Notes: generated by a model not told the origin, from the sequence alone. Shown: positions 10,001-17,885, counted from the stretch's first letter. The stretch is 64,000 bases of DNA from an uncultured Pelagibacteraceae bacterium (GCA_902580335.1 CACHKE010000001.1:89150-153149), one strand, 5' to 3'. Numbers and translations: made by a program.

Positions 10001-10157
10001 TGTAGTCTACTTGAACTTGAACAACAGGTGGTTGAATTCCATTTGGCAATTCTCTAACGGGCAATTTCCAAAAAACAAATAAACCAAATATGATCAGTAT
10101 CAGTGACATAACCCAAGATACCGTCGGTCTTTTAATACTTAATTCAGTAATAAACAT
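7029..10157 (-). CDS. RND-family efflux permease (AcrB/HAE1 type)
   Basis: This is a 1042-aa inner-membrane proton-driven exporter with the duplicated RND plan: one N-terminal helix, a large periplasmic loop, six helices, a second periplasmic loop and five C-terminal helices. Visible signatures are RPTVSWVMSL at the N-terminus, the TM4 segment SFILAIGIITDDSVIMTDAI with the paired Asp of the proton relay, and LAIFGGLVFILFL in the second half. FRPIIMTSLSTMIAMMPL is the conserved block before the last helices. It is encoded directly after its membrane-fusion partner (TAATG overlap). No TolC-like channel gene lies nearby, so the outer-membrane part must come from elsewhere. The substrate is unknown. 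Confidence 0.93.
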   Translation of the reverse strand: MFITELSIKRPTVSWVMSLILIIFGLFVFWKLPVRELPNGIQPPVVQVQVDYKSASASIVDQEVTQVVEDVIGGAEGIKNIDSKSENGRSTINVEFDTSIDLDNAANDIRERVARVVDNLPTESDPPQILKRAAGFTTTMWLSLSSSSWSDLELGDYAERYLVDQFSSVKNVGRIRVGGLRELSIRVWVDPIKLAANDLTIKEVEFAIRGENVSLPAGTLEADNIDLTLNLDKSYNDIETIKQIPIKKTSNRVIQLSDVANVEFGPVSEKTLFKAQTKDQINLKTVGIGIYARSGASTVELSNDIKKKIVEVKKSLPEELDLRVSFNRANYVEAAIEEVYKTLVIAFVLVVLIIYLFLGNLKAVIVPAIALPVSLIASFLGLYIFGLSINIFVLLSFILAIGIITDDSVIMTDAIYRRIENGETPLVAAYKGSKQISFAIVATTLILVAVFLPLIFIEGISGTLFRETAIALSFSIVVSSFVALTLSPMLASKFLYKKKSKKIFIQKFEKIFSNFAKFYEETLVNVINKTKTVSFFIVFIIIASVLLFSFSKKELLPMEDRGAYLIIGSTDEGSSFEYTQEQAQKVEARLIPLLQAEDSPYSRFIMRVPGFGNSANSYNSFIIIALLDDWKNRKKGQQVVLREAIGKIVTLPQALAFPISPQSIRVSNYNKPVQMVIYGNTYEELEAIQKKVIRTLRSNKNLSRIESDYNRNKPEVKLIINKNKAKDLGVSTKSIGETLETLYGGKKITTFNKLGKEYPIIVQQYLSDRRNKEGVTKIFVRSETNGKLISLANLVSFKEEGSAKELARYNRQRAVTISANISEGYTLTEAIKYFENVMVDLAPENQITWKGKSEEIKETSNELFIIFALALLTAYLVMAATFNSFVHPFVIILTVPLAIFGGLVFILFLNSSVNIFSQIALIILIGISTKNSILIVDYANQIRSSGKTIELAVKEACAVRFRPIIMTSLSTMIAMMPLVIGNFGPGAGEGSRLAVGSTILGGMIISTFFTLYVTPSMYLALAKNTKRIDIVDLELKKELSKK

Positions 10158-11026
10158 TATTTATTAATAGGTTTTATTTTTCCACGAGGCCTTACCTTTT
10201 TTAGACCCTCAGCTACAATTATATCACCCGCGATTAAGCCTGAAATTATTTCAATGTTACTATCGCCTCTAAGGCCAGTTTTTACCTCAGTTTTATTTGC
10301 AATATTTTCTGCACTAATTTTGTAAACATATGATTTATCGCCCTCTATCATCACACTTGTATCAGGTACACTTAAAGAATTTCTCAAATCAAATTTTACT
10401 CTTACCTCTAAAAGTGAACCTGAAATTAATTCTAAATTTTCGTTTTTCACTTTTATTCTTGATAATAAACTTCTGGTGTCCGCATTTATTCTGCTTGAAA
10501 CAAAATCTATTTCACCTGAAAAAGTTTTATCTTTAAAACTAGATAAGGTAACTTCGACTGGAAGACCTTTTTCTATAAATGTAGAGTAGCTTTCTGGAAT
10601 TTTAATATCTGAGTAAATTATTGAGTTATCATCAAGTGTAATGATAAATATGTTATTTGAAACAAGAATGTCCTCAGTTAAACCTGTGTAGCCAAGAACC
10701 CCACTAAATGGAGCCAATATATCCCCACTTTTTAATTTAATTAAAACATCTCCTTTTTTAACAAAATTCTTAAGTTTTAAATCCTCAAAAAGATCATCTT
10801 TTTTAATCTTAAAAGTTTTTGATTTTTTAGAAATTGCTGTACCATAAGTTTCTATTTGTTCAGAGAATTCTTTTTCAATAACCTTAGTTACAATTATTCC
10901 TGGTGGTGGCCTCTTACTGAATTTTTTTTTAAAATGATTGCCAATCATGTATCTTCCAACAATTACAATTGTAATTATTAAAAAAAACACAAATATTATT
11001 GAAAATGTTTTCGTAGATCTTTTCAT
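10157..11026 (-). CDS. RND efflux periplasmic adaptor (membrane fusion protein)
   Basis: The 289-aa adaptor has a single N-terminal anchor helix (about residues 8-27). Its lipoyl/biotinyl-like half motifs are close together (KKGDVLIKLKSGDILAPFSGVLG), so the alpha-helical hairpin of larger adaptors is essentially missing. A beta-barrel region follows (VEVTLSSFKDKTFSGEI..SRINADTRS..LISGSLLEVRVKF), then a membrane-proximal domain ending IVAEGLKKVRPRGKI. That motif order is typical of short HlyD/MexH-type adaptors. It is the first gene of the pump pair and would bridge the permease to an outer-membrane channel. Confidence 0.9.
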   Translation of the reverse strand: MKRSTKTFSIIFVFFLIITIVIVGRYMIGNHFKKKFSKRPPPGIIVTKVIEKEFSEQIETYGTAISKKSKTFKIKKDDLFEDLKLKNFVKKGDVLIKLKSGDILAPFSGVLGYTGLTEDILVSNNIFIITLDDNSIIYSDIKIPESYSTFIEKGLPVEVTLSSFKDKTFSGEIDFVSSRINADTRSLLSRIKVKNENLELISGSLLEVRVKFDLRNSLSVPDTSVMIEGDKSYVYKISAENIANKTEVKTGLRGDSNIEIISGLIAGDIIVAEGLKKVRPRGKIKPINK

Positions 11027-11033
11027 ATTAAAT

Positions 11034-11849
11034 TTAAATTAATCCGTATTCAGCCCAAGAGCCATCATATATACAAGGAAGATATTTATCATTAATTAAA
11101 GAATAAGCTAGTGCCAAAACACACGCTGTAACACCTGAACCACATGAAAAAACAATCTTTTTTTGCTCTAAATTTTCAGTGCTTGTTTTAAAAATTTCTT
11201 TAAGCTGATCTTTATTTTTAAAAGTTTTATCGTCATTTAGACAGTCATTAAACGGTATACAAAAAGAGTTTTTTATACATCCGCTTCTAAGACCTTTTCT
11301 GGGTTCAGGGATTTTACCTTCAAATCTTTCTCTACTTCGAGCATCAATTAATGTGAATATTTTTTCGTTTATATTTTTATCAATTGCTTGTTTACTCTTA
11401 ACAAGATCTTTTCTCTCGCTACTTTTATAGTCTGATTTATCTATATTTGAAATTTCATCAGTTACTTTCTTTTTTTCTTTAAGCCATTTCTTTAAACCAC
11501 CATTTAAAACATTTATCAATTTTGGATCATGTCCGTAATAAATAAAATTAAACCAACCACGACATGAGCTTATAACATCTGAATTATCATAGATGACTAT
11601 TTTATCATTTTTTTTAATTCCCATATTTGAAACAATTTTATCCCAACTCATTTGGTCAACTAACATATGTGGTAAAGCAGTGTCTTTTCTTGAATTTTCG
11701 TCTATATCAAAAAAAATTGCGCTTGGTATATGAAGGGATTTATATTCCTCAAATCCATTTCTTTGCGTTTGAGGCATATGCCAAGAGCAGTCAATAATTT
11801 TCACCTTAGTAAGGTTTTTTTCTAACCAATCAGTTTCAACTAAAGACAT
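11034..11849 (-). CDS. sseA: 3-mercaptopyruvate / thiosulfate sulfurtransferase
   Basis: This 271-aa protein has two rhodanese domains. The N-terminal one is inactive (IIDCSWHMPQTQRNG..HIPSAIFFDIDENS). The C-terminal one carries the persulfide-forming Cys236 in the loop CGSGVTAC. That loop is the mercaptopyruvate-sulfurtransferase version, unlike the CRKGVTA type of classic rhodanese. The reaction would move sulfur from 3-mercaptopyruvate to a thiol or cyanide. It follows msrA by a single base, so the two sulfur/redox genes form one unit with the pump genes downstream. Confidence 0.9.
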   Translation of the reverse strand: MSLVETDWLEKNLTKVKIIDCSWHMPQTQRNGFEEYKSLHIPSAIFFDIDENSRKDTALPHMLVDQMSWDKIVSNMGIKKNDKIVIYDNSDVISSCRGWFNFIYYGHDPKLINVLNGGLKKWLKEKKKVTDEISNIDKSDYKSSERKDLVKSKQAIDKNINEKIFTLIDARSRERFEGKIPEPRKGLRSGCIKNSFCIPFNDCLNDDKTFKNKDQLKEIFKTSTENLEQKKIVFSCGSGVTACVLALAYSLINDKYLPCIYDGSWAEYGLI

Positions 11850-11850
11850 G

Positions 11851-12294
11851 TTATCGCTTTTCCAAGTATTTTTGATGATATTCCTCAGCTGGACAGTAAT
11901 TTTTAAGTAAAGATATTTTTGTTACAACTTTTCCAGATAAACGTTCGTTCACTTCATTTAATACCTTCTCAGCAATCATTTTTTGATTGTCATTTAGATA
12001 AAATATTTCACTTCTATACTGAGTTCCAAAATCTGGTCCTTGAGAATTTAGAGTAGTCGGATCATGAATTTGAAAAAATATTTTTAAAATTTTTTCGTAA
12101 GAGATAATTTTTTCATCAAAATCTAGTTTAACCACCTCAGCATGATTTGTATTACCAGTGCAAACCTCTTTATATGTGGTAATAGAGCTATTACCTCCAC
12201 AGTAACCAACTTCTGTTTTGATTATGCCATCTATTTTACTGAATTTAATTTCAGGTCCCCAAAAACATCCAAGTGCTAAAACAGCTATTTCCAT
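11851..12294 (-). CDS. msrA: Peptide methionine-S-sulfoxide reductase
   Basis: MsrA repairs the S-epimer of methionine sulfoxide in proteins. The active-site motif GCFWGPE places the catalytic Cys at residue 10. VGYCGG, NHAEVVKLDFD and the HDPTTLNSQGPDFGTQYRS segment are diagnostic of the family. A resolving Cys is present near the C-terminus (Cys134 in NYCPAEEYHQ). At 147 aa it is a minimal version without the extended C-terminus of E. coli MsrA. The start lies 35 bp from the divergent DMT exporter gene. Confidence 0.95.
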   Translation of the reverse strand: MEIAVLALGCFWGPEIKFSKIDGIIKTEVGYCGGNSSITTYKEVCTGNTNHAEVVKLDFDEKIISYEKILKIFFQIHDPTTLNSQGPDFGTQYRSEIFYLNDNQKMIAEKVLNEVNERLSGKVVTKISLLKNYCPAEEYHQKYLEKR

Positions 12295-12329
12295 TGAATA
12301 AGATTTAATTTAATTTACAAATTATTCAT

Positions 12330-13214
12330 ATGCTAAGTAAAAATCAATTGGGATTTTTGTACATGTTTTTGTCCATTTGTGCATTTTCATTAATGGATTT
12401 AATTGTTAAGTGGTCTGTAGATTATCCTATTGGGCAGGTTTTGTTTTTTAGGGGTTTTTTCGGGATAATCTTTTATTTTTTTATAATTCCAAAAGAAAGA
12501 TTTCATAATTTTTACAAAACTCAACGACCAGGATTGCATGCTTTAAGATGTGGCTCAGGATTAGTTGCTCTAATTGCAATATTTATTGCTTTAAGGCAGT
12601 TGCCATTAGCAACCGTTGTAAGCATTTCTTTTGCTGCTCCAATATTTACAACAATATTATCTATTTTTCTATTAAATGAAAAAGTTGGAATCTTTAGGTG
12701 GTTAGCAGTTATCATAGGTTTTGTTGGAATTCTCATAATTACAGAACCTGGGATTACTGAATTAAACATTTATTATATTTTTCCGATTATATTTTGTTTA
12801 GGTCTATCTTATGTAGCCATAACTATTAGACAACTGTCAACTACCGAACCAGTGTGGTTAATTTCTTTTTATTTTTCCTTAGCAATTACATTATTAAGTT
12901 TTTTAACTATCCCTCAAGGCTGGGTTATGCCTACTTTAAATCATTTCATACTTTTATCTTTGATAGGTATTTTTGGAGGTGTTGCAAACTTGTGGTTAAG
13001 TCAATCATATAAATTTTCAGAGGTTTCTTTAGTAACTCCCCTTAAATATTTGGCTTTAGTTTTCGCTATTATATTTGGATATTTCATTTGGGACGAGATA
13101 CCCACGTTCAAAACGTTAATGGGGGCTTTATTGGTGATTTTTTCAACACTTATAATCTTTAGACGGGAGATTTATAAGAAAAAAATTATAACATCTAGGT
13201 CAATTAATGAGTAA
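12330..13214 (+). CDS. DMT superfamily (EamA) transporter
   Basis: The 294-aa protein has ten predicted helices arranged as two EamA repeats of five. Landmarks are FSICAFSLMDLIVKW in helix 1, RCGSGLVALIAIFIALRQLPLATVVSI in repeat 1, and ASFAAPIFTTILSIFLLNEKVGIFRW, typical of the end of an EamA repeat. Members export metabolites such as amino acids, but the substrate cannot be read from sequence. It overlaps the following glycosylase gene by 8 bp in a different frame and is likely co-transcribed with it. Confidence 0.88.
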   Translation: MLSKNQLGFLYMFLSICAFSLMDLIVKWSVDYPIGQVLFFRGFFGIIFYFFIIPKERFHNFYKTQRPGLHALRCGSGLVALIAIFIALRQLPLATVVSISFAAPIFTTILSIFLLNEKVGIFRWLAVIIGFVGILIITEPGITELNIYYIFPIIFCLGLSYVAITIRQLSTTEPVWLISFYFSLAITLLSFLTIPQGWVMPTLNHFILLSLIGIFGGVANLWLSQSYKFSEVSLVTPLKYLALVFAIIFGYFIWDEIPTFKTLMGALLVIFSTLIIFRREIYKKKIITSRSINE

Positions 13215-13842
13215 AGTACCTAAATACTGGAACAAAGCAAAAAAATATTTATCAAAAAAAGATCAAACTCTTTCTAAGTTAATCAAAAGTTATGAAAGTC
13301 CCTCAGAAACTATTTTAACTTCAAGGAGAGATATTTTTTTTTCGTTATGTAAAAGTATAATTGGACAACAAATAAGTGTTGCAGCAGCGAATTCTGTCTT
13401 TTTAAAATTTAAAAAAAAATGTAAAAATAAAATTAATGCAAAAACAGTATCTAGACTGACTTTTGCTCAATTGAAAAGTTGTGGATTAAGCAGACAGAAA
13501 GTATTAGGTATAAAGAGTTTAGCGAAGCAAACAATAGAAAAAACTTTTAATCCTAAATTAATTAATCAAATGTCAGATGAGGAGGCTATAAATTATTTAT
13601 CACAATTAAGACAAATAGGGAGATGGTCAGCTGAAATGATTTTATTATTCACATACAATAGATCAAATATTTGGCCGATTCAAGATATCGGCCTTCTAAG
13701 AGCAATTTCAAAAAATTATAAAAAAAAATATTTACCACCTGATAAATTTGTATCTTTATTAAAAAAAAGGTTCAGTCCTTATTGTTCTGTTGCAACGTGG
13801 TACTTATGGAGAAGCATAGATCCTGAGCCTATTCAGTACTAA
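13207..13842 (+). CDS. alkA: DNA-3-methyladenine glycosylase II (AlkA-like, HhH-GPD)
   Basis: This base-excision-repair glycosylase is 211 aa. It has the HhH-GPD core with the hairpin LSQLRQIGRWSAEMILLF at about residues 130-147 and the catalytic Asp160 in PIQDIGLLRAI. The N-terminal part (FFSLCKSIIGQQISVAAA) matches the AlkA core. The TBP-like N-terminal domain of E. coli AlkA is absent, as in the short bacterial members. It should remove alkylated purines. The last 14 bp overlap the convergent DUF1330 gene. Confidence 0.87.
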   Translation: MSKVPKYWNKAKKYLSKKDQTLSKLIKSYESPSETILTSRRDIFFSLCKSIIGQQISVAAANSVFLKFKKKCKNKINAKTVSRLTFAQLKSCGLSRQKVLGIKSLAKQTIEKTFNPKLINQMSDEEAINYLSQLRQIGRWSAEMILLFTYNRSNIWPIQDIGLLRAISKNYKKKYLPPDKFVSLLKKRFSPYCSVATWYLWRSIDPEPIQY

Positions 13843-14128
13843 ACCCCTCAACCACTTGCATATGTCTTTTTGTAGTTTTTTTTGCTACTGCCCAACTATC
13901 TTGATATTCTTTAGAGGAGTGACACTCTAATGCTTTGGCATAACTTGGAAATTCCCATACAACAGTCCTACTAAAATCATCACCATTAAAAGTGTCATGC
14001 TTACCACCTCTTATTAATGGCACACCACCGTAACTTTTGATAACTGGTGTAGCTAGCTCTGAATATTTTTTCAGATTTTCTTGATTATCTATTTTAAAAT
14101 ATAAACTAACCCAATATCCTTTTTTCAT
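13829..14128 (-). CDS. DUF1330 family protein
   Basis: This is a 99-aa ferredoxin-like alpha/beta-barrel-fold protein of the DUF1330 family. The pattern is KGYWVSLYFKIDNQENLKKYSE, GGVPLIRGG and VVWEFPSYAKALECHSSKEYQ. No enzymatic activity is established for the family. I use the ATG at 14128. The frame could extend to a TTG at 14137, but that would overlap the upstream gene's stop and adds only three residues. It follows the glycosyltransferase gene by one base and is probably translated from the same message. Confidence 0.85.
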   Translation of the reverse strand: MKKGYWVSLYFKIDNQENLKKYSELATPVIKSYGGVPLIRGGKHDTFNGDDFSRTVVWEFPSYAKALECHSSKEYQDSWAVAKKTTKRHMQVVEGFSTE

Positions 14129-14129
14129 A

Positions 14130-15020
14130 TTAATCAATCCATTCTTTAAAATGATTTAAATTTTCCTGTAAAAATTTTGGTAATTTGTTAAAGGGATATA
14201 TTTCCAACTTACTCCCATCTCCAATCTTGTTTATCCTTTTATCAACTTTCAAATCATAAATTGCTTGTTTATTTTTAATTATGTCATCAATCTCTTTAGC
14301 TGACATTGGGTTTAAGTCAAATTCTCGATGATGAAGATATGATTTCAATTTATGTTCTATTTCAGATGCAGTTTTTATATTTGAAAAATGCCATCCACCA
14401 TTAGATATAATTTTTACATCTATAAATTTAGTATTAGAAAAAAAGGTATCAATTCTATAAAAAGGGTACTTTCTATCTTTTATATTTCTTAACCATTGAG
14501 GTGACACCAAATTCTTTTTTTTGCAAGCCTTTGTTCCAGTCCAAATCAAATTTGGTAATTTAAGATTAAATTTATAATAGAACATCTCTTGCTTAAAAAG
14601 TATTATTTTATTATTTATTTTAGTAATATCTATAGTTTCTAAATTTGGGATTTCATCAACATCTGAAATTAAGATTAAGTCATCATTATTGGCTTTTTCT
14701 AATGCATTAAAAATATAATTTCTTTGACTATTTTCTCTTTTAGCAGCATTAAGAATATGTTTTCTTGATATCTCTGAGGGGTTATCATTCTTTAAAACTT
14801 TTTCAATATTCTGAGGATTTTCATCATAAATTAGATAAATAATTTTATTTTTAAATTTTTTAAACTTATTTATATTAAAAAGTAATCTTCTTTTATCGCC
14901 TCTGTGATTGTAGGTGCTTTCAACTATAACAAAATAATCTACATATTTATTAAGTATATTAAGCCTTACTTCTAAAACTACTTCTTCATCAAAGTACATA
15001 AAACAATCAAAAATTTTCAT
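14130..15020 (-). CDS. Glycosyltransferase family 17-like protein
   Basis: The 296-aa protein starts with IFDCFMYFDEEVVLEVRLN and continues VDYFVIVESTYNHRG, then NPQNIEKVLKND. It has a DxD-type metal site in LILISDVDEIPN near residue 120, and ISNGGWHFSNI near residue 206. These are hallmarks of the GT17 family, named for eukaryotic bisecting GlcNAc transferases and widespread in marine bacterial surface-glycan loci. It probably adds a sugar to an envelope polysaccharide. Donor and acceptor are unknown. It diverges from the phosphoribosyltransferase with a 33-bp gap. Confidence 0.82.
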   Translation of the reverse strand: MKIFDCFMYFDEEVVLEVRLNILNKYVDYFVIVESTYNHRGDKRRLLFNINKFKKFKNKIIYLIYDENPQNIEKVLKNDNPSEISRKHILNAAKRENSQRNYIFNALEKANNDDLILISDVDEIPNLETIDITKINNKIILFKQEMFYYKFNLKLPNLIWTGTKACKKKNLVSPQWLRNIKDRKYPFYRIDTFFSNTKFIDVKIISNGGWHFSNIKTASEIEHKLKSYLHHREFDLNPMSAKEIDDIIKNKQAIYDLKVDKRINKIGDGSKLEIYPFNKLPKFLQENLNHFKEWID

Positions 15021-15053
15021 AATTACTTTTTAATCTTTTTTAATTTTTTTTAT

Positions 15054-15587
15054 ATGATAAAAAAATTCATGGCAGATAAATTGATAATTAGTTTTGAAGA
15101 ATATAACAAAATTGTCGAAAAATTAGCTATTGAAATTCATAAAAATTACAATCCCACTGTTTTAGTAGGCATAATGAGGGGAGCGGCACCTATAATTGAT
15201 ATTCTCTCACGGATACTAAAACTCCCAATAGCTTACATTGTTATTCAAAGTTACACAGGAAAAGGATTAGAAGACCAACAAGGCCAATTAATGTTTGCTA
15301 GAGAAATAAGCTCATTAGCTAAAGAAGAAGATTTTGAAAAAATCCTTTTAATAGATGATTTATCAGATACAGGACTAACGCTTAATAAAAGTATTGAATG
15401 GCTAAAAGGTTACGAACCGACAAAAAAATTTATTAAAGAAATTAAAACCGCTTGTTTATGGAAAAAAAAATCATCTTCTTTTGAGCCAGACTTTTGTCCA
15501 ATTAAATTAGACTCAGATCCTTGGATCGTTCAGCCCACAGAACATTATGAAGAACTTTCTATTGAAGAAATTATAAAAAAAAACTAA
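15054..15587 (+). CDS. Purine phosphoribosyltransferase (type I PRT fold)
   Basis: The 177-aa protein has the PRPP-binding loop ILLIDDLSDTGLTL at about residues 100-113 and the pyrophosphate loop VGIMRGAAP near residue 39. The LKLPIAYIVIQSYTG hood/flexible-loop region resembles xanthine/hypoxanthine-guanine enzymes. It would salvage a 6-oxopurine with PRPP. The facing gene encodes an AzgA-like purine permease, which supports purine salvage, but xanthine versus guanine preference cannot be told. The start could also be the ATG five codons downstream (15069). A hairpin begins directly after the stop. Confidence 0.82.
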   Translation: MIKKFMADKLIISFEEYNKIVEKLAIEIHKNYNPTVLVGIMRGAAPIIDILSRILKLPIAYIVIQSYTGKGLEDQQGQLMFAREISSLAKEEDFEKILLIDDLSDTGLTLNKSIEWLKGYEPTKKFIKEIKTACLWKKKSSSFEPDFCPIKLDSDPWIVQPTEHYEELSIEEIIKKN

Positions 15588-15617
15588 TTAACGGAGCTAG
15601 AAAACTAGCCCCGTTAA
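15588..15617. terminator. Hairpin terminator between convergent purine genes
   Basis: A 13-bp stem (TTAACGGAGCTAG / CTAGCCCCGTTAA) surrounds an AAAA loop. There is one mismatch: A-C when read on the plus strand but a G-U wobble in the minus-strand transcript. On the minus strand the stem is followed after a few bases by a run of about nine U, which lies inside the end of the phosphoribosyltransferase gene. It is therefore best as a terminator for the permease, and probably works in both directions. Confidence 0.85.
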
Positions 15618-15624
15618 ATCCTAT

Positions 15625-16935
15625 TTAGCTTACAGCAAAACTCACAACACTAAGTATAGCAATAACCCATATTGCTGGAGAAGTACTTGAAAATTTTCCA
15701 GTAAATATTTTAATCAAAGCGTATGAGACAAATGCTAAAGCAATTCCATTACTGATACTATAAGTAAGTGGCATAGCAATCATCGCTAAAATTGCTGGAG
15801 CTGACTCTGAGATATCATTCCATTCTATGTCTGTTATATTTCTTATAAATAAAACAGAAACAAATAATAGGGCAGCACCATCAATTTGTTTTGGTAAACT
15901 TGTTGCAAGAGGTGCAAAAAATATACATGCTAAAAACAATATACCTATTACAAGGGAAGTCATCCCAGTTTTACCACCAGCTTTTACACCAGCCCCTGAC
16001 TCCACATAACTAGTAACGGTTGTTGTTCCCATCATAGCACCTGCAACAGTTCCAACGCTATCAGACAACATTGCTTTATTAATGTCCTGAACTTTTCCTT
16101 GTTTATCAACTTTACCTGCGACGTTGGCTACAGAAGTTAATGTTCCAGCTGTATCAAAGAAATCTATAAATAATAAAGTAAATATTACTGTAGACATTCC
16201 AGCAGTCATAGCAGCGGACAAGTCAAATTCAAAAAGGTATGTCATCGGAGGAGGCGCACTTGCTAATCCATTAAATTTAGCTAGACCAGTTGCCCAAGCG
16301 ATAACGCTAAAAAACAAAATACCTATAATGATATTTCCTTTTACATTCATTTTTTCAAGTACAATAATTGCAATAAAAGTTGCACATCCAAGAAGAACTA
16401 ATGGGTCACTTAAATTTCCAAGCTGTACTAGTGTTACAGGATTATCAACTACAACTTCCATAATTTGTAGTCCAATAATTGCAAGAAACAATCCAATACC
16501 CGCACCTATTCCTAGTTTTAAACTTTTTGGAATTGAGTTAATTAACCAGGCTCTTATCGGTGTAAGTGATATAATTAAAAACAATACCCCTGCAACTAAA
16601 ACTGCACCAAGAGCTTGTTGTGGCGTATAACCCATGCCAGCACAAACTCCAAAAGCAACAAATGCATTTATACCCATACCTGGGGCTAGTCCAATTGGCC
16701 ATGTTTTTCCGTAAAAAGCCATTATAAAACAAGCTAAAGCTGTTGCCAAAATAGTTGCTGTGTATACTGCGCCGAAATCAAAGAAACCTTTTTCAGGACC
16801 GGCGAACTCCCCTGATAAGATGAATGGATTTAAAAACATTATGTAAGCCATTGTTAAGAACGTAGTCGTTCCAGCAATTACTTCAGTTTTAAAATCTGTT
16901 TTATGTTTTTTATATTCAAAATATTTTTCAAGCAT
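15625..16935 (-). CDS. AzgA-like NCS2 purine permease
   Basis: The 436-aa membrane protein has 12-14 hydrophobic helices. The N-terminus TEVIAGTTTFLTMAYIMFLNP is the signature of the AzgA (guanine/hypoxanthine/adenine) branch. Next come GLAPGMGINAFVAF near residue 85, the substrate-site-like LLFIDFFDTAGTL near residue 260, and GTTTVTSYVESGAGV near residue 305. It would import purine bases by proton symport for the neighbouring phosphoribosyltransferase. Upstream is a strong ribosome site (AGGAGGAT at 16938-16945) and, weakly, a TTGACG -35-like hexamer at 16983-16988. I see no purine or guanidine riboswitch in the 126-bp leader. Confidence 0.9.
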   Translation of the reverse strand: MLEKYFEYKKHKTDFKTEVIAGTTTFLTMAYIMFLNPFILSGEFAGPEKGFFDFGAVYTATILATALACFIMAFYGKTWPIGLAPGMGINAFVAFGVCAGMGYTPQQALGAVLVAGVLFLIISLTPIRAWLINSIPKSLKLGIGAGIGLFLAIIGLQIMEVVVDNPVTLVQLGNLSDPLVLLGCATFIAIIVLEKMNVKGNIIIGILFFSVIAWATGLAKFNGLASAPPPMTYLFEFDLSAAMTAGMSTVIFTLLFIDFFDTAGTLTSVANVAGKVDKQGKVQDINKAMLSDSVGTVAGAMMGTTTVTSYVESGAGVKAGGKTGMTSLVIGILFLACIFFAPLATSLPKQIDGAALLFVSVLFIRNITDIEWNDISESAPAILAMIAMPLTYSISNGIALAFVSYALIKIFTGKFSSTSPAIWVIAILSVVSFAVS

Positions 16936-17061
16936 TTATCCTCCTATAAATCGCAAAATATTTGATTCTTTCCTGTATTACCCGTCAAAACTAATTCTTA
17001 TTAACAATTTTCAACCCAGAAGTTTATATTTATGCCATATTTAGGTTGTTATTATAAAATT

Positions 17062-17367
17062 ATGAAAAAAATTAAAATCTCAATTTTAAGTTTACTTATA
17101 TTATTTTTTTTATCAGGTTGTCAGACAATTAAGCAAAAAACTGACGCTATTGTTGAGAAGGAAAATAAAAAATTAAGTGCATTTATAGGTAAGTCCTCTC
17201 AGGATTTAAAAAGCAGCTTAGGTAGTCCAGATGAAGATTTTAAAAATGAAAAAGGAAATTTAGTTTTAGTTTATAACACCAAAAAATATGGAATACCTTG
17301 CGAAAGAAGGTTTGAAGTAAACGCAAAATTGATTGTTATTGGATTTGTTTCTAACGGTTGCTTTTGA
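17062..17367 (+). CDS. Small lipoprotein of unknown function
   Basis: This is a 101-aa protein with a clear lipoprotein signal: MKKIKISILSLLILFFLSGC, with the lipidated Cys at residue 20. The mature part carries a charged helix (TDAIVEKENKKLSAF), then SSQDLKSSLGSPDEDFKNEKGNLVLVYNTKKYGIPCERRFEVN. That resembles the SmpA/OmlA (BamE-like) small-domain pattern 'lG.Pd....G...w.Y'. An ATG ten codons upstream (17032) would spoil the signal peptide and is rejected. It is isolated between the purine permease and Hsp20 and ends in a hairpin. Confidence 0.75.
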   Translation: MKKIKISILSLLILFFLSGCQTIKQKTDAIVEKENKKLSAFIGKSSQDLKSSLGSPDEDFKNEKGNLVLVYNTKKYGIPCERRFEVNAKLIVIGFVSNGCF

Positions 17368-17398
17368 TTACCTGCGGAGAATTTATCTCCGCAAGTAA
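17368..17398. terminator. Convergent hairpin terminator (lipoprotein / hsp20)
   Basis: The hairpin has TGCGGAGA / TCTCCGCA around ATTTA. The stem extends outward by four more pairs (TTAC / GTAA) across one mismatch that becomes a G-U wobble in the minus-strand transcript. It fills nearly the whole gap between the stop of the lipoprotein gene and hsp20. No clean U-run follows on either strand, so it may act as a terminator, as a 3' stabiliser of the hsp20 mRNA, or both. Confidence 0.75.
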
Positions 17399-17405
17399 GG
17401 TATAC

Positions 17406-17852
17406 TTATTTAATTTCAATAAGTTTTCTTTTTTTATGCTCAGGAACAATTCTTTCACAAGATATTGTTAAAAGACCATCTTTTAACTCAGCACCATTAA
17501 CTTTCACATCGTCAGCTATAGTAAATGATCTGGCAAATTGTCTTTGAGAAATACCTTTGTGAATTATTTCTCCATCAGCATTATTGTTTTCAGATTTATT
17601 AATTTGTTTAGTTCTTACAGTTAATAAATTATCTTCAAACTCAACTTCAACATCGTTTTTATTAAAACCAGCTAAAGCAACTTCGATTGCATAATTGTCC
17701 TTACCAGTTTTTCTGATGTTATAAGGCGGGTAGTTTGACTGCATAGTCAAAGAACCATTACCAAGCATATTTTCAAATTGGTCAAACATGTCGTCAAAAC
17801 CAATTGAAAAAGGTCTTAGTGAGTTGAATATAGATAAATCCTTACTTGTCAT
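17406..17852 (-). CDS. Small heat-shock protein Hsp20 (IbpA family)
   Basis: This 148-aa chaperone holds unfolding proteins in an ATP-independent way. The alpha-crystallin domain spans about residues 40-135: YPPYNIRKTGKDNYAIEVALAGF, VEFEDNLLTVRTKQ, a loop with HKGISQRQFARSF (the dimer strand), and DGLLTISCERIVPE. The short N-terminus SIFNSLRPFSIGFDDMFDQFENM is IbpA-like. The gene has one of the few strong ribosome sites in the window (AAAGGAGGA at 17857-17865) and a sigma-32-type promoter, so it is likely heat-induced. Confidence 0.95.
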   Translation of the reverse strand: MTSKDLSIFNSLRPFSIGFDDMFDQFENMLGNGSLTMQSNYPPYNIRKTGKDNYAIEVALAGFNKNDVEVEFEDNLLTVRTKQINKSENNNADGEIIHKGISQRQFARSFTIADDVKVNGAELKDGLLTISCERIVPEHKKRKLIEIK

Positions 17853-17885
17853 AATATCCTCCTTTGTTAAGCAAGTTTATTTATT

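Noticed and set aside
16124..16630. Open frame of 168 codons on the plus strand inside the purine permease gene
   Set aside because: It is antisense to a well-supported NCS2 permease, with no recognisable motif and no own ribosome site. Hydrophobic codons of the permease give long open antisense frames.
16936..17061. Possible purine-type riboswitch before the permease gene
   Set aside because: I could not draw the three-way junction or its conserved loop-loop bases. Only a ribosome site and a weak -35 hexamer are visible.
17032..17061. Upstream ATG for the small lipoprotein at 17 kb
   Set aside because: It would put ten extra residues before the charged start of the signal peptide. The ATG at 17062 gives a standard lipoprotein signal.
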